Source: Pelomonas sp. Root1444 (lineage in GTDB: Bacteria > Pseudomonadota > Gammaproteobacteria > Burkholderiales > Burkholderiaceae_C). Taken from it: DNA of 64,000 nt. A program made the translations under genes and the position numbers. Shown one piece after another: positions 8,003 to 15,842 of this stretch; position 1 is the stretch's first letter; every line of letters starts with the position of its first letter. Below the pieces are notes generated by a model. It searched no databases, had not been told where the DNA came from, and was given only the letters and a program-made list of their open reading frames with translations. The DNA is taken from the NCBI RefSeq assembly GCF_001426885.1, contig NZ_LMFP01000013.1:382763-446762 (forward strand), given 5' to 3'.

Positions 8003-9604
8003 TCAGCTGTGCTGCGCCGGCACGTTCCAGCGCCGTGTCACGTCGCCCTTGCCGTTGACGCTTTCCAGGTTGACCGCGAAGCCCCACAACCGGCCGACGT
8101 GCTTGAGCACCTCTTGCGCGCTGTCGTGCAGCGGGCGGTTGAGGTGTTGCACGTGGCGCAGCGTGAGCGACCGGTCGCCGCGCAGGTTGACGTTCCAGAC
8201 CTGGATGTTGGGCTCGCGCGTGGACAGGTCGTACTGGCGCGACAGCGCCTGGCGCAGGTGGCGGTAGCCGCCTTCGTCGTGGATGGCGGAGATCTCGTAC
8301 TCGCTCTTGGTCTCATCGTCGAGGATGGAGAAGAGCCGGAAGTCGCGCATGATCTTCGGGCTGAGGTACTGGCCTATGAAGCTCTCGTCCTTGAAGTTGC
8401 GCATCGCGTGGTCCAGCGTGGGCAGCCAGTCGCTGCCGGCGATGTCGGGGAACCAGTCGCGGTCTTCGTCGGTGGGGTTCTCGCAGATGCGCTTGATGTC
8501 GGTGTACATCGCGAAGCCCAACGCATACGGGTTGAGATTGGCCCCGGGGTGCTGGTAGACGACGTTGGTGTGGGACTTGAGCCACTCGATCATCATGCCG
8601 TCCGACAGGTAGCCGTCGTCGTACATCTGGTTGAGCAGCCGGTGGTGCCAGAAGGTGGCCCAGCCTTCGTTCATGACCTGGGTCTGGCGCTGCGGATAGA
8701 AGTACTGCGCGATCTTGCGCACGATGCGCACGACCTCGCGCTGCCAGGGCTCCAGCAGCGGCGCATTCTTCTCGATGAAGTACAGCAGGTTCTCCTGCGG
8801 CTCTTCAGGGAAGCGGCGGCTTTCGGCGGCTTCGTCCGGGCGGTCCGGCTTCTTGGGCAGCGTGCGCCACAGGTCGTTGACCTGCAGCTGCGCGTGCTGC
8901 TCGCGGTCCTTCAGGCGCGCGCGCTCCTCGGCGAGCGACAGCTTGGCGGGGCGGCGGTAGCGGTCCACGCCATGGTTCATCAGCGCATGGCAGCTGTCCA
9001 GCAGCGTCTCGACGGCGTCCAGGCCATAGCGCTCCTCGCAGTCGGCAACGTAGTTCTTGGCGTAGACGAGGTAGTCGATGATGGACGAGGCATCCGTCCA
9101 CATGCGGAACAGGTAGTTGCCCTTGAAGAAGCTGTTGTGCCCATAGCAGGCGTGGGCGATGACCAGGGCCTGCATGGCCAGCGTGTTCTCCTCCATCAGG
9201 TAGGCGATGCAGGGGTCGGAGTTGATGACGATCTCGTAGGCCAGGCCCATCTGGCCGCGCTTGTAGTTGCGCTCGGTGCTGATGAACTCCTTGCCGTAGC
9301 TCCAGTGCCGGTAGTTGACCGGCATGCCCACGGAGGCATAGGCGTCCATCATCTGCTCGGCGGTGATGACCTCGAGCTGGTTGGCATACGTGTCCAGGCC
9401 GAAGCGCTCGGCCGTGTTCTTGATGACGGTGTGGTACTCGTCGATGAGCTCGAAGCTCCAGTCGTTGGGCGAGGGCAGCGGCTGGCTGGGGCGCTTGTCG
9501 AGCGGCTTCATGCGCTGCAGCGGCTGGCGCTGGCGGCGGTCGGCCATGCCGGCCGGCGGCGTGGCGGTGCGCTCGTGGTGGCGGCGGTCTTCCTTGCTGC
9601 TCAT
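8003..9604 (-). CDS. SpoVR family protein
   Basis: A 533-residue SpoVR-family protein; homologues are near 500 residues. The N-terminus up to about residue 30 is basic and variable; recognisable blocks include SPNDWSFELIDEYHTVIKN, GMPVNYRHWSYGKEF and NEGWATFWHH. In Bacillus SpoVR affects the spore cortex; in non-sporulating proteobacteria (YcgB) its role is unclear but it is tied to stationary-phase stress. It is the last gene of the leftward prkA-yeaH-spoVR operon, a conserved trio, with 48 bases after yeaH. Cytosolic, no signal peptide. Confidence 0.93.
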   Translation of the reverse strand: MSSKEDRRHHERTATPPAGMADRRQRQPLQRMKPLDKRPSQPLPSPNDWSFELIDEYHTVIKNTAERFGLDTYANQLEVITAEQMMDAYASVGMPVNYRHWSYGKEFISTERNYKRGQMGLAYEIVINSDPCIAYLMEENTLAMQALVIAHACYGHNSFFKGNYLFRMWTDASSIIDYLVYAKNYVADCEERYGLDAVETLLDSCHALMNHGVDRYRRPAKLSLAEERARLKDREQHAQLQVNDLWRTLPKKPDRPDEAAESRRFPEEPQENLLYFIEKNAPLLEPWQREVVRIVRKIAQYFYPQRQTQVMNEGWATFWHHRLLNQMYDDGYLSDGMMIEWLKSHTNVVYQHPGANLNPYALGFAMYTDIKRICENPTDEDRDWFPDIAGSDWLPTLDHAMRNFKDESFIGQYLSPKIMRDFRLFSILDDETKSEYEISAIHDEGGYRHLRQALSRQYDLSTREPNIQVWNVNLRGDRSLTLRHVQHLNRPLHDSAQEVLKHVGRLWGFAVNLESVNGKGDVTRRWNVPAQHS

Positions 9605-9652
9605 GTCAGCCCCTCGCTCGACGGGAAGGTCGGCCGGCCCTGCGTGCGGAAT

Positions 9653-10933
9653 TCATGCGGGCGCCCCTTCCTTCTTGAACAGGTCACGGAAGACCGGGTA
9701 GATCTCCGACGCCTCGACCGCCTTGCGCATCGCGAAGTGGCGCACGTCCTCGGAGAGCTTCTGGTACTCCTCCCAGAGGTTCTGCTCCGGCTCGGCCACC
9801 TGCACGTAGGCGAAATAGCGGCACAGCGGCAGCAGCTTGTCGGCCAGCAGCTCGCGGCAGCGGCCGCTGTCGTGGTGCCAGTTGTCGCCGTCGCTGGCCT
9901 GGGCGCCGTAGATGTTCCACTCGGTTGGCGAGTAGCGCTCCTTGATGATCTGCTCCATCAGCACCAGCGCGCTGGACACGACCGTGCCCCCGGTCTCGGT
10001 GGCGTGGAAGAAGTTCTGCTCGTCGACCTCCTGCGCCTGCGTGTGGTGGCGGATGAAGACGACGTCGATCTTCTCGTAGTGCCGCGTCAGGAACAGGTAG
10101 AGCAGGATGAAGAAGCGCTTGGCGAGGTCCTTGCGGCCTTCGTCCATGGAGCCGGACACGTCCATCAGGCAGAACATGACGGCGCGCGTCGTCGGCACGG
10201 GGATGCGCACGCGGGCGCGGAAGCGCAGGTCGATGGGGTCGAGGAAGGGGATGGCCTCGATGCGCTGGCGCAGGTGCGCGATGCGTTCACGCGTCTCCAG
10301 CAGCAGGCGCGGCGTTTCGGGGCGGTCTTCCTTCAGCAGCTCCTGCTCGCGGGCTTCGAGCTCGTGCAGCTCGCGGCGCTTGTCCATGCCGAGCGCGATG
10401 CGCCGGCCCAGGGCGCCGCGCATGGAGCGCACCACATGCAGGTTGGTGGGCGTGCCATCGGAGACGAAGCCGGCGCGCTGGCTGCGCCATTCCGGCGTGT
10501 CGGCCAATGTCGTGCGGGCGAGGTTGGGCAGGGCCAGGTCGTCGAAGAAGACCTGCATGAATTCTTCCTTGGTGAGGTGGAAGACGAAGTCGTCCTCTCC
10601 CTCGCCCTGGTCGCTGGCCTGGCCGCCACCCCCGCCGCCGCCCTGCCCGCCCTTGGGCTTGGCGATGCGGTCGCCCTTCACATACTCCTGGTTGCCCGGC
10701 CGCACGACCTCGCGCACGCCGCCGTCGCCATGGCCAAAGACCGGCTCGGTGAGGTCCTTCTTGGGGATGTGCACATCCTCGCCACGCTCCATGTCCCGGA
10801 TGCCACGGCCGTCGACCGCGCGCTTGACCGCCTCGCGGATCTGCTCCTTGTGGCGGCGCAGGAAGCGCTCACGGTTGCCGATGGACTTGTTCTTGCCGGA
10901 CAGCCGTCGGTCGATGATCTGCTGGAGGGACAT
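9653..10933 (-). CDS. yeaH: YeaH/YhbH family (DUF444) VWA-like protein
   Basis: A 426-residue DUF444 protein. The N-terminus carries the family lead FLRRHKEQIREAVKRAV; the C-terminal half is a von Willebrand A-like domain with the metal-site motif DVSGSMDE and later ASDGDNW. A glycine-rich low-complexity linker lies near residues 87-100. YeaH works with the kinase PrkA (YeaG) in nitrogen- and acid-stress adaptation (family knowledge). It sits 14 bases downstream of the prkA homologue in the same operon. Confidence 0.93.
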   Translation of the reverse strand: MSLQQIIDRRLSGKNKSIGNRERFLRRHKEQIREAVKRAVDGRGIRDMERGEDVHIPKKDLTEPVFGHGDGGVREVVRPGNQEYVKGDRIAKPKGGQGGGGGGGQASDQGEGEDDFVFHLTKEEFMQVFFDDLALPNLARTTLADTPEWRSQRAGFVSDGTPTNLHVVRSMRGALGRRIALGMDKRRELHELEAREQELLKEDRPETPRLLLETRERIAHLRQRIEAIPFLDPIDLRFRARVRIPVPTTRAVMFCLMDVSGSMDEGRKDLAKRFFILLYLFLTRHYEKIDVVFIRHHTQAQEVDEQNFFHATETGGTVVSSALVLMEQIIKERYSPTEWNIYGAQASDGDNWHHDSGRCRELLADKLLPLCRYFAYVQVAEPEQNLWEEYQKLSEDVRHFAMRKAVEASEIYPVFRDLFKKEGAPA

Positions 10934-10947
10934 GCCTCACCGCCTAT

Positions 10948-12870
10948 TCAGCTGGACTTGCGAACCCTCAAATACCACTCGCACAACAGCCGCACCTGCT
11001 TGGCCGTGTAGCCCTTGTCCACCATGCGCTGCACGAAGTTCTCGTGCTTCTTGGCGTCCTCGGCGCTGGCCTTGGCGTTGAAGCTGATGACGGGCAGCAG
11101 CTCCTCGGTGTTGGAGAACATCTTCTTCTCGATGACGGTGCGCAGCTTCTCGTAGCTGGTCCACAGCGGGTTCTTGCCGGCGTTGTTGGCGCGCGCGCGC
11201 AGCACGAAGTTCACGATCTCGTTGCGGAAGTCCTTGGGGTTGGAGATGCCCGCCGGTTTCTCGATCTTCTCCAGCTCGGCGTTCAGCGCCACGCGGTCGA
11301 AGACTTCACCGGTGTCGGTGTCGCGGTACTCCTGGTCCTGGATCCAGTAGTCGGCGTAGGTCACGTAGCGGTCGAAGATGTTCTGGCCGTACTCGCTGTA
11401 GCTCTCCAGGTAGGCGGTCTGGATCTCCTTGCCGATGAACTCGGCGTAGCGCGGCGACAGCTGTTCCTTGATGAAGCCGACGTACTTCTCCTCCAGCTCC
11501 TTGGGGAACTGCTCGCGCTCGATCTGCTGCTCCAGCACATACATCAGGTGCACGGGGTTGGCGGCCACCTCCGAGCTGTCGAAGTTGAAGACCTTGGACA
11601 GGATCTTGTACGCGAAGCGCGTGCTGATGCCGCTCATGCCCTCGTCGACGCCGGCGTAGTCGCGGTACTCCTGGTAGCTCTTGGCGCGCGGGTCGGTGTC
11701 CTTGAGGTTCTCGCCGTCATAGATCTGCATCTTGCTGAACAGCGATGAGTTCTCCGGCTCCTTCAGGCGCGTGAGCACCGCGAACTGGCTCATCATCTTC
11801 AGCGTGCCCGGTGCGCACTTGGCCTCGGCCAGCGACGAGCCGCGGATCAGCTTCTCGTAGATCTTGACCTCCTCGCTGACGCGCAGGCAGTACGGCACCT
11901 TGACGATGTAGACGCGGTCGAGGAAAGCCTCGTTGTTCTTGTTGTTGCGGAAGGTCTTCCACTCACTCTCGTTGCTGTGCGCGAGGATGATGCCGTCGAA
12001 GGGGATGGCGCCGAAGCCCTCGGTACCCTTGTAGTTGCCTTCCTGCGTGGCGGTCAGCAGCGGGTGCAGCACCTTGATCGGCGCCTTGAACATTTCGACG
12101 AACTCGAGCAGGCCCTGGTTGGCCAGGCACAGGCCGCCGGAGTAGCTGTAGGCGTCGGGGTCGTCCTGGGCATAGGTCTCGAGCTTGCGGATGTCGACCT
12201 TGCCGACCAGCGAGCTGATGTCCTGGTTGTTCTCGTCGCCCGGCTCGGTCTTGGCCACGCCGAGTTGCTTGAGCACGCTGGGGTAGCGTTTGACGACCTT
12301 GAACTTGCGGATGTCGCCGCCGAACTCGTCCAGCCGCTTGACCGCCCAGGGGCTGAGGATGCGGTTCAGGTAGCGGCGCGGGATGCCGTAGTCGCGCTCC
12401 AGCAGCGGGCCGTCCTCCGTCGGGTCGAACAGCCCCAGCGGCGACTCGTTGACCGGCGAGCCAGCGAGCGCATAGAAGGGCACATGCTCCATCAGCTGCT
12501 TGAGCCGTTCGGCAATGGAGCTCTTGCCCCCGCCCACCGGGCCCAGCAGATAGAGGATCTGCTTCTTTTCCTCCAGGCCCTGCGCGGCGTGCCGGAAGTA
12601 GGAGACCACCTGCTCGATGGCCTCTTCAAGCCCATAGAACTCGGCGAACGCCGGGTAGATCTTGATGGTCTTGTTGGCGAACAGGCGCGACAGCCGCGGG
12701 TCATTCCGCGTGTCGAGCATCTGCGGCTCGCCGATGGCCTGCAGCATGCGCTCGGCAGCTGTGGCGTAGGCCAAAGGGTTCTTCTTGCACTCCGCGAGGT
12801 AGTCCTCCAGCGAGAGCTCCTCGACCTTGCTGCGCTCGAAGCGCGCTGAGAAATGGCTGATGACGTCCAT
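10948..12870 (-). CDS. prkA: PrkA family serine protein kinase / AAA+ protein
   Basis: A 640-residue PrkA/YeaG protein. An AAA+ core at the N-terminal half holds Walker A GPVGGGKSS (residues 110-118) after the family-specific segment on residues 60-100; the C-terminal third is the PrkA kinase-like domain. PrkA proteins have been described as Ser/Thr kinases and also as AAA+ proteases. Start ATG 12870 is preceded by a good AGGAGG; an upstream in-frame extension to 13017 lacks family similarity. It heads the prkA-yeaH-spoVR operon and is preceded by a long leader. Confidence 0.95.
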   Translation of the reverse strand: MDVISHFSARFERSKVEELSLEDYLAECKKNPLAYATAAERMLQAIGEPQMLDTRNDPRLSRLFANKTIKIYPAFAEFYGLEEAIEQVVSYFRHAAQGLEEKKQILYLLGPVGGGKSSIAERLKQLMEHVPFYALAGSPVNESPLGLFDPTEDGPLLERDYGIPRRYLNRILSPWAVKRLDEFGGDIRKFKVVKRYPSVLKQLGVAKTEPGDENNQDISSLVGKVDIRKLETYAQDDPDAYSYSGGLCLANQGLLEFVEMFKAPIKVLHPLLTATQEGNYKGTEGFGAIPFDGIILAHSNESEWKTFRNNKNNEAFLDRVYIVKVPYCLRVSEEVKIYEKLIRGSSLAEAKCAPGTLKMMSQFAVLTRLKEPENSSLFSKMQIYDGENLKDTDPRAKSYQEYRDYAGVDEGMSGISTRFAYKILSKVFNFDSSEVAANPVHLMYVLEQQIEREQFPKELEEKYVGFIKEQLSPRYAEFIGKEIQTAYLESYSEYGQNIFDRYVTYADYWIQDQEYRDTDTGEVFDRVALNAELEKIEKPAGISNPKDFRNEIVNFVLRARANNAGKNPLWTSYEKLRTVIEKKMFSNTEELLPVISFNAKASAEDAKKHENFVQRMVDKGYTAKQVRLLCEWYLRVRKSS

Positions 12871-13335
12871 GCCGACCTCCTGCGGTTTGAACTCCACGCA
12901 GGCCGCAGGCACGATCCGTGCCCGAGGAACTGGGGGGTTCTGATCGCGCCTCAACTGCAAGGCGTCATCAGAACTCTCCGTCCGGTGAGCCCACAACAGC
13001 TTGCTGCCGCGGACCACGCATCCATCTCAAGAATAAGCCGCCACACGACCACCAACAAACCAGCTTCGCGTTCGGTTGACAGGGTGCCGGGCCAGCATAC
13101 GCCCGCGCCCTGGGCAAGACCTGGCACTTCTCGGCCAAACCACACGAACATGGGGGCCTTGTGGTGCGTCGCAGACAGGCCCTCGGTGAAGAACTGTTGA
13201 GCGCGCAGCAAGGCGCTGTGCAACACGCGGCGGCGCCGCCGCGCACCCTAGTGTTGAGCGCGTGCGAGGGTGCCCGTTGTCAGACGCCGCCGCATTGCGA
13301 GCGCCTGACTGAGTGCCGCGCTGCGCCTGCGAGGT
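12871..13335. other. Long intergenic region between parB and prkA
   Basis: 465 bases without a credible gene. The parB side holds a 12-base palindrome GGCGGCGCCGCC (13229-13240) and an inverted repeat GCACCCT/AGGGTGC (13243-13249 and 13267-13273), possible termination structures for parB. The prkA side holds its AGGAGG. A TTGACA at 13076 reads rightward with no suitable -10 and no gene to serve. The stress-operon promoter is expected here but I could not pinpoint it. Confidence 0.5.
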
Positions 13336-14229
13336 TCAGCCGCCGCGCAGCTTGTCGAGGATGCCGGACAGCGCGTCCAGCGAGTCGAAGTGGATGGCCA
13401 GCTCGCCGCTCTGGCCGCCGCGCTTGCTGCGCTTCTTCACGCGCACCTCGACGCTCGCGCCGAGGGCGTCGGCCAGCTCCTCCTCCAGCCGCAGCACGTC
13501 GCGGCTCTTGTCGCCCTTCACACGCAGCAGCGGTGTCTGGCGGGCGGCGCCCTGCTGTTTGGCGACCAGCTTCTCGGCCTCGCGCACGCTGAGTTTCTTG
13601 GCTGCGATCTCGGTGGCCGTCGTGATCTGCGTGGCGCCGTCCAGCGGCAGCAGCGCGCGCGCATGGCCCATGTCGAGGTCGCCGGCCATCAGCATGTTCT
13701 GCACCGGCGCCGAAAGGTTCAACAGCCGCAGCAGGTTCGATGCGGCGCTGCGCGAACGACCGACGGCCTGGGCCGCCTGCTCGTGCGTCAGCCCGAACTC
13801 GTCGGTCAGGCGCTTGAGGCCTTGCGCTTCTTCCAGCGGGTTGAGGTCCTCGCGCTGGATGTTCTCGATCAGCGCCATCGCGGCCGCCGATTCGTCGGGC
13901 ACCGCCTTGACCAGCACCGGCACCTCGCGCAGACCGGCAAGCTTTGCGGCACGGAAGCGCCGTTCGCCGGCAATGATCTCGTAATTCACACCGCCGTTCG
14001 GCGTGATCGGGCGCACGAGGATGGGCTGCATGATGCCCTGCGCCTTGATGCTCTCGGCCAGCTCGTACAGCGAGCCCTCGTCCATGCGCGTGCGCGGCTG
14101 GTATTTGCCGGCCTGCAGCTGTTCGAGCTTGAGGGTGGAGGGCAAGTCGGTGGCGGGTGCCTCACTGACTTTGGGGCCCAGCAGGGCTTCCAGGCCGAGG
14201 CCGAGGCCTTTGGGTTTCTTCGTTGCCAT
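13336..14229 (-). CDS. parB: Chromosome-partitioning protein ParB
   Basis: A 297-residue ParB. It starts with the ParA-stimulating basic tail and GLGLGLEALLG motif (residues 8-18), then the CTPase/N-terminal domain with box II GERRFRAAKLAGLREVPV, the segment ENIQREDLNPLEEAQ, a helix-turn-helix that reads parS (THEQAAQAVGRSRSAASNLLRLL) and the dimerisation tail. It loads on parS as a CTP-dependent clamp and organises the origin region. The unusual point is location: parA is 11 kb away rather than adjacent. Confidence 0.97.
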   Translation of the reverse strand: MATKKPKGLGLGLEALLGPKVSEAPATDLPSTLKLEQLQAGKYQPRTRMDEGSLYELAESIKAQGIMQPILVRPITPNGGVNYEIIAGERRFRAAKLAGLREVPVLVKAVPDESAAAMALIENIQREDLNPLEEAQGLKRLTDEFGLTHEQAAQAVGRSRSAASNLLRLLNLSAPVQNMLMAGDLDMGHARALLPLDGATQITTATEIAAKKLSVREAEKLVAKQQGAARQTPLLRVKGDKSRDVLRLEEELADALGASVEVRVKKRSKRGGQSGELAIHFDSLDALSGILDKLRGG

Positions 14230-14245
14230 GGGGGCGGATTGTCAG

Positions 14246-14776
14246 TCAGAGGCCGAGCAGCAGCTCCCGGCCCTCCGGCCAGTCGCCCAGGCCGGAGTCT
14301 GCATTCAGATGGCCCCGCGGCCCGGCCATGACGACGCTGGCGCCCCAGTCCGCCGCCATCTGCGCGCTGCGCTCCGGCGTGGCGTACGGGTCGTCGCTGC
14401 TGATGACGGCGATGCTGGGGAAGGGCAGGCGCGAACGGCGGATCGGGCGCCAACCGTGCAGCTGCGGCGGCATGTCCGCGCGCTCGGTGTCGGGCGGGGC
14501 GACCAGCAGGGCGCCAGCGACGCGGGCGGTGTGCCGCGAATGCTCGGCCCAGGCCGCGACGAGCTGGCAGCCCAGCGAATGCGCGGCCAGCAGGGCCGGC
14601 ATCTCGATCTCCAGCAGCACTTCGTCCAGCCGCGCCATCCAGTCGCCGCGGCGCGGCCAGTCCCAATCGTGCTGCGTCACGCGCTGGTCGCCATACAGCG
14701 ACTCCCAGCGGCTTTGCCAATGGCCGGGGCCGGAGTTCTGCCAGCCCGGCAGAAGCAGTACACGTCGGTCCTTCAT
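14246..14776 (-). CDS. RBBP9/YdeN-type serine hydrolase
   Basis: A 176-residue compact alpha/beta hydrolase of the RBBP9/YdeN family. The opening RRVLLLPGWQNSGPGHWQSRWE, nucleophile elbow HSLGC (Ser near residue 67), acidic residue in SSDDPY and final histidine in GHLNADSGLGDWPEG form the full catalytic set. Substrate is unknown, as for most of the family. It lies 16 bases upstream of parB in the same direction, so the two may share a transcript. It is divergent from argC. Confidence 0.9.
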   Translation of the reverse strand: MKDRRVLLLPGWQNSGPGHWQSRWESLYGDQRVTQHDWDWPRRGDWMARLDEVLLEIEMPALLAAHSLGCQLVAAWAEHSRHTARVAGALLVAPPDTERADMPPQLHGWRPIRRSRLPFPSIAVISSDDPYATPERSAQMAADWGASVVMAGPRGHLNADSGLGDWPEGRELLLGL

Positions 14777-14821
14777 CGTTTTCCCTTATCCTTCCTGGCT
14801 GAATTTTGCTTGGAGCTGGGC

Positions 14822-15769
14822 ATGACTTATCGCGTGTTTGTGGACGGCCAGGAAGGCACGACCGGTCTGCGCATTCACGAGTACCTCGCGGCGCGGGCCG
14901 ACATCGAGGTGCTGAAGATCGACGCCGACAAGCGCAAGGACCCGGCCGAGCGCTCGCGCCTGCTGAATGCCGCCGACGTGGCCTTCCTGTGCCTGCCCGA
15001 TGCGGCGTCGCGCGAGGCGGCGTTCATGATCAACAACCCGCACACCTGCCTCATCGACGCCAGCACCGCGCACCGCACGGCGCCGGGCTGGGTGTTCGGC
15101 CTGCCGGAGCTGGCGCGCGGCCAGCGCGGCGCCATCCAGGCCAGCAAGCGCATCTCCAACCCCGGCTGCCACTCCAGCGCCTTCATCCTGGGCGTGCGCC
15201 CGCTGGTGGACGCCGGCCTGCTGCCGGCCGATGCGGCGGTGAGCGCCACCTCCATCACCGGCTACTCGGGTGGCGGCAAATCCATGATCGCCGAGTACGA
15301 ACAGCAGCCGCTGCCCGCCCACCTCCAGGCCCCGCGGCCCTACGGCCTGGGGCTCAAGCACAAGCACCTGCCGGAGATGATGGCCCACACCGGCCTGGCG
15401 AACCCGCCGGTGTTCATGCCCATCGTGAGCAGCTTCTACAAGGGCCTGGCCGTCAGCGTGCCGCTGCAGCTGAGCCAGTTCAAGCCCGGCACGACGCCCG
15501 AGCAGGTGCAGGCCGCGCTGGCCGCGCACTACGAGGGCGAACGCTTCATCAGCGTGAAGCCGCTGCGCGACGCGGCCGCGCTGGAGGCCGGCTTCTTCGA
15601 CGTGCAGGCCTGCAACGACACCAACCGCGTGGACATCTTCGTGTTCGCTTCTGACACACAGGTGCTGCTCATCACGCGCCTGGACAACCTCGGCAAGGGC
15701 GCCAGCGGCGCGGCCGTGCAGAGCATGAACGTGCACCTGGGCGTCGAGGAAAGCCTCGGCCTGATCTGA
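14822..15769 (+). CDS. argC: N-acetyl-gamma-glutamyl-phosphate reductase (type 2)
   Basis: A 315-residue ArgC of the shorter second type. It reduces N-acetyl-glutamyl phosphate to the semialdehyde with NADPH in arginine biosynthesis. The NADP-binding start YRVFVDGQEGTTGLRIHEYL, the catalytic cysteine in SNPGCHSSAFIL and the motif TGYSGGGKSMI are all present. ATG 14822 has GGAG seven bases upstream. No other arginine genes are nearby, as is common for ArgC in this group. Confidence 0.95.
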   Translation: MTYRVFVDGQEGTTGLRIHEYLAARADIEVLKIDADKRKDPAERSRLLNAADVAFLCLPDAASREAAFMINNPHTCLIDASTAHRTAPGWVFGLPELARGQRGAIQASKRISNPGCHSSAFILGVRPLVDAGLLPADAAVSATSITGYSGGGKSMIAEYEQQPLPAHLQAPRPYGLGLKHKHLPEMMAHTGLANPPVFMPIVSSFYKGLAVSVPLQLSQFKPGTTPEQVQAALAAHYEGERFISVKPLRDAAALEAGFFDVQACNDTNRVDIFVFASDTQVLLITRLDNLGKGASGAAVQSMNVHLGVEESLGLI

Positions 15770-15782
15770 GCGTCAAACGTGG

Positions 15783-15802
15783 CGTTGCGCATCGGCGCAG
15801 CG
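15783..15802. terminator. Hairpin after argC
   Basis: Inverted repeat CGTTGCGC / GCGCAGCG with loop ATCG (one G-T wobble), 13 bases after the argC stop. No T-run follows. It could end argC or insulate the next operon. Confidence 0.4.
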
Positions 15803-15842
15803 TCGCGATACTGCGGGCCGTCTTCATGAGCAAGGAGGGCCC

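Noticed and set aside
7991..11011. 1006-codon open frame on the plus strand
   Set aside because: Lies opposite the well-conserved spoVR-like and yeaH genes; it is a high-GC shadow frame with no recognisable domain.
13076..13104. TTGACA promoter-like hexamer
   Set aside because: No matching -10 at a correct distance and no rightward gene within 1.7 kb.
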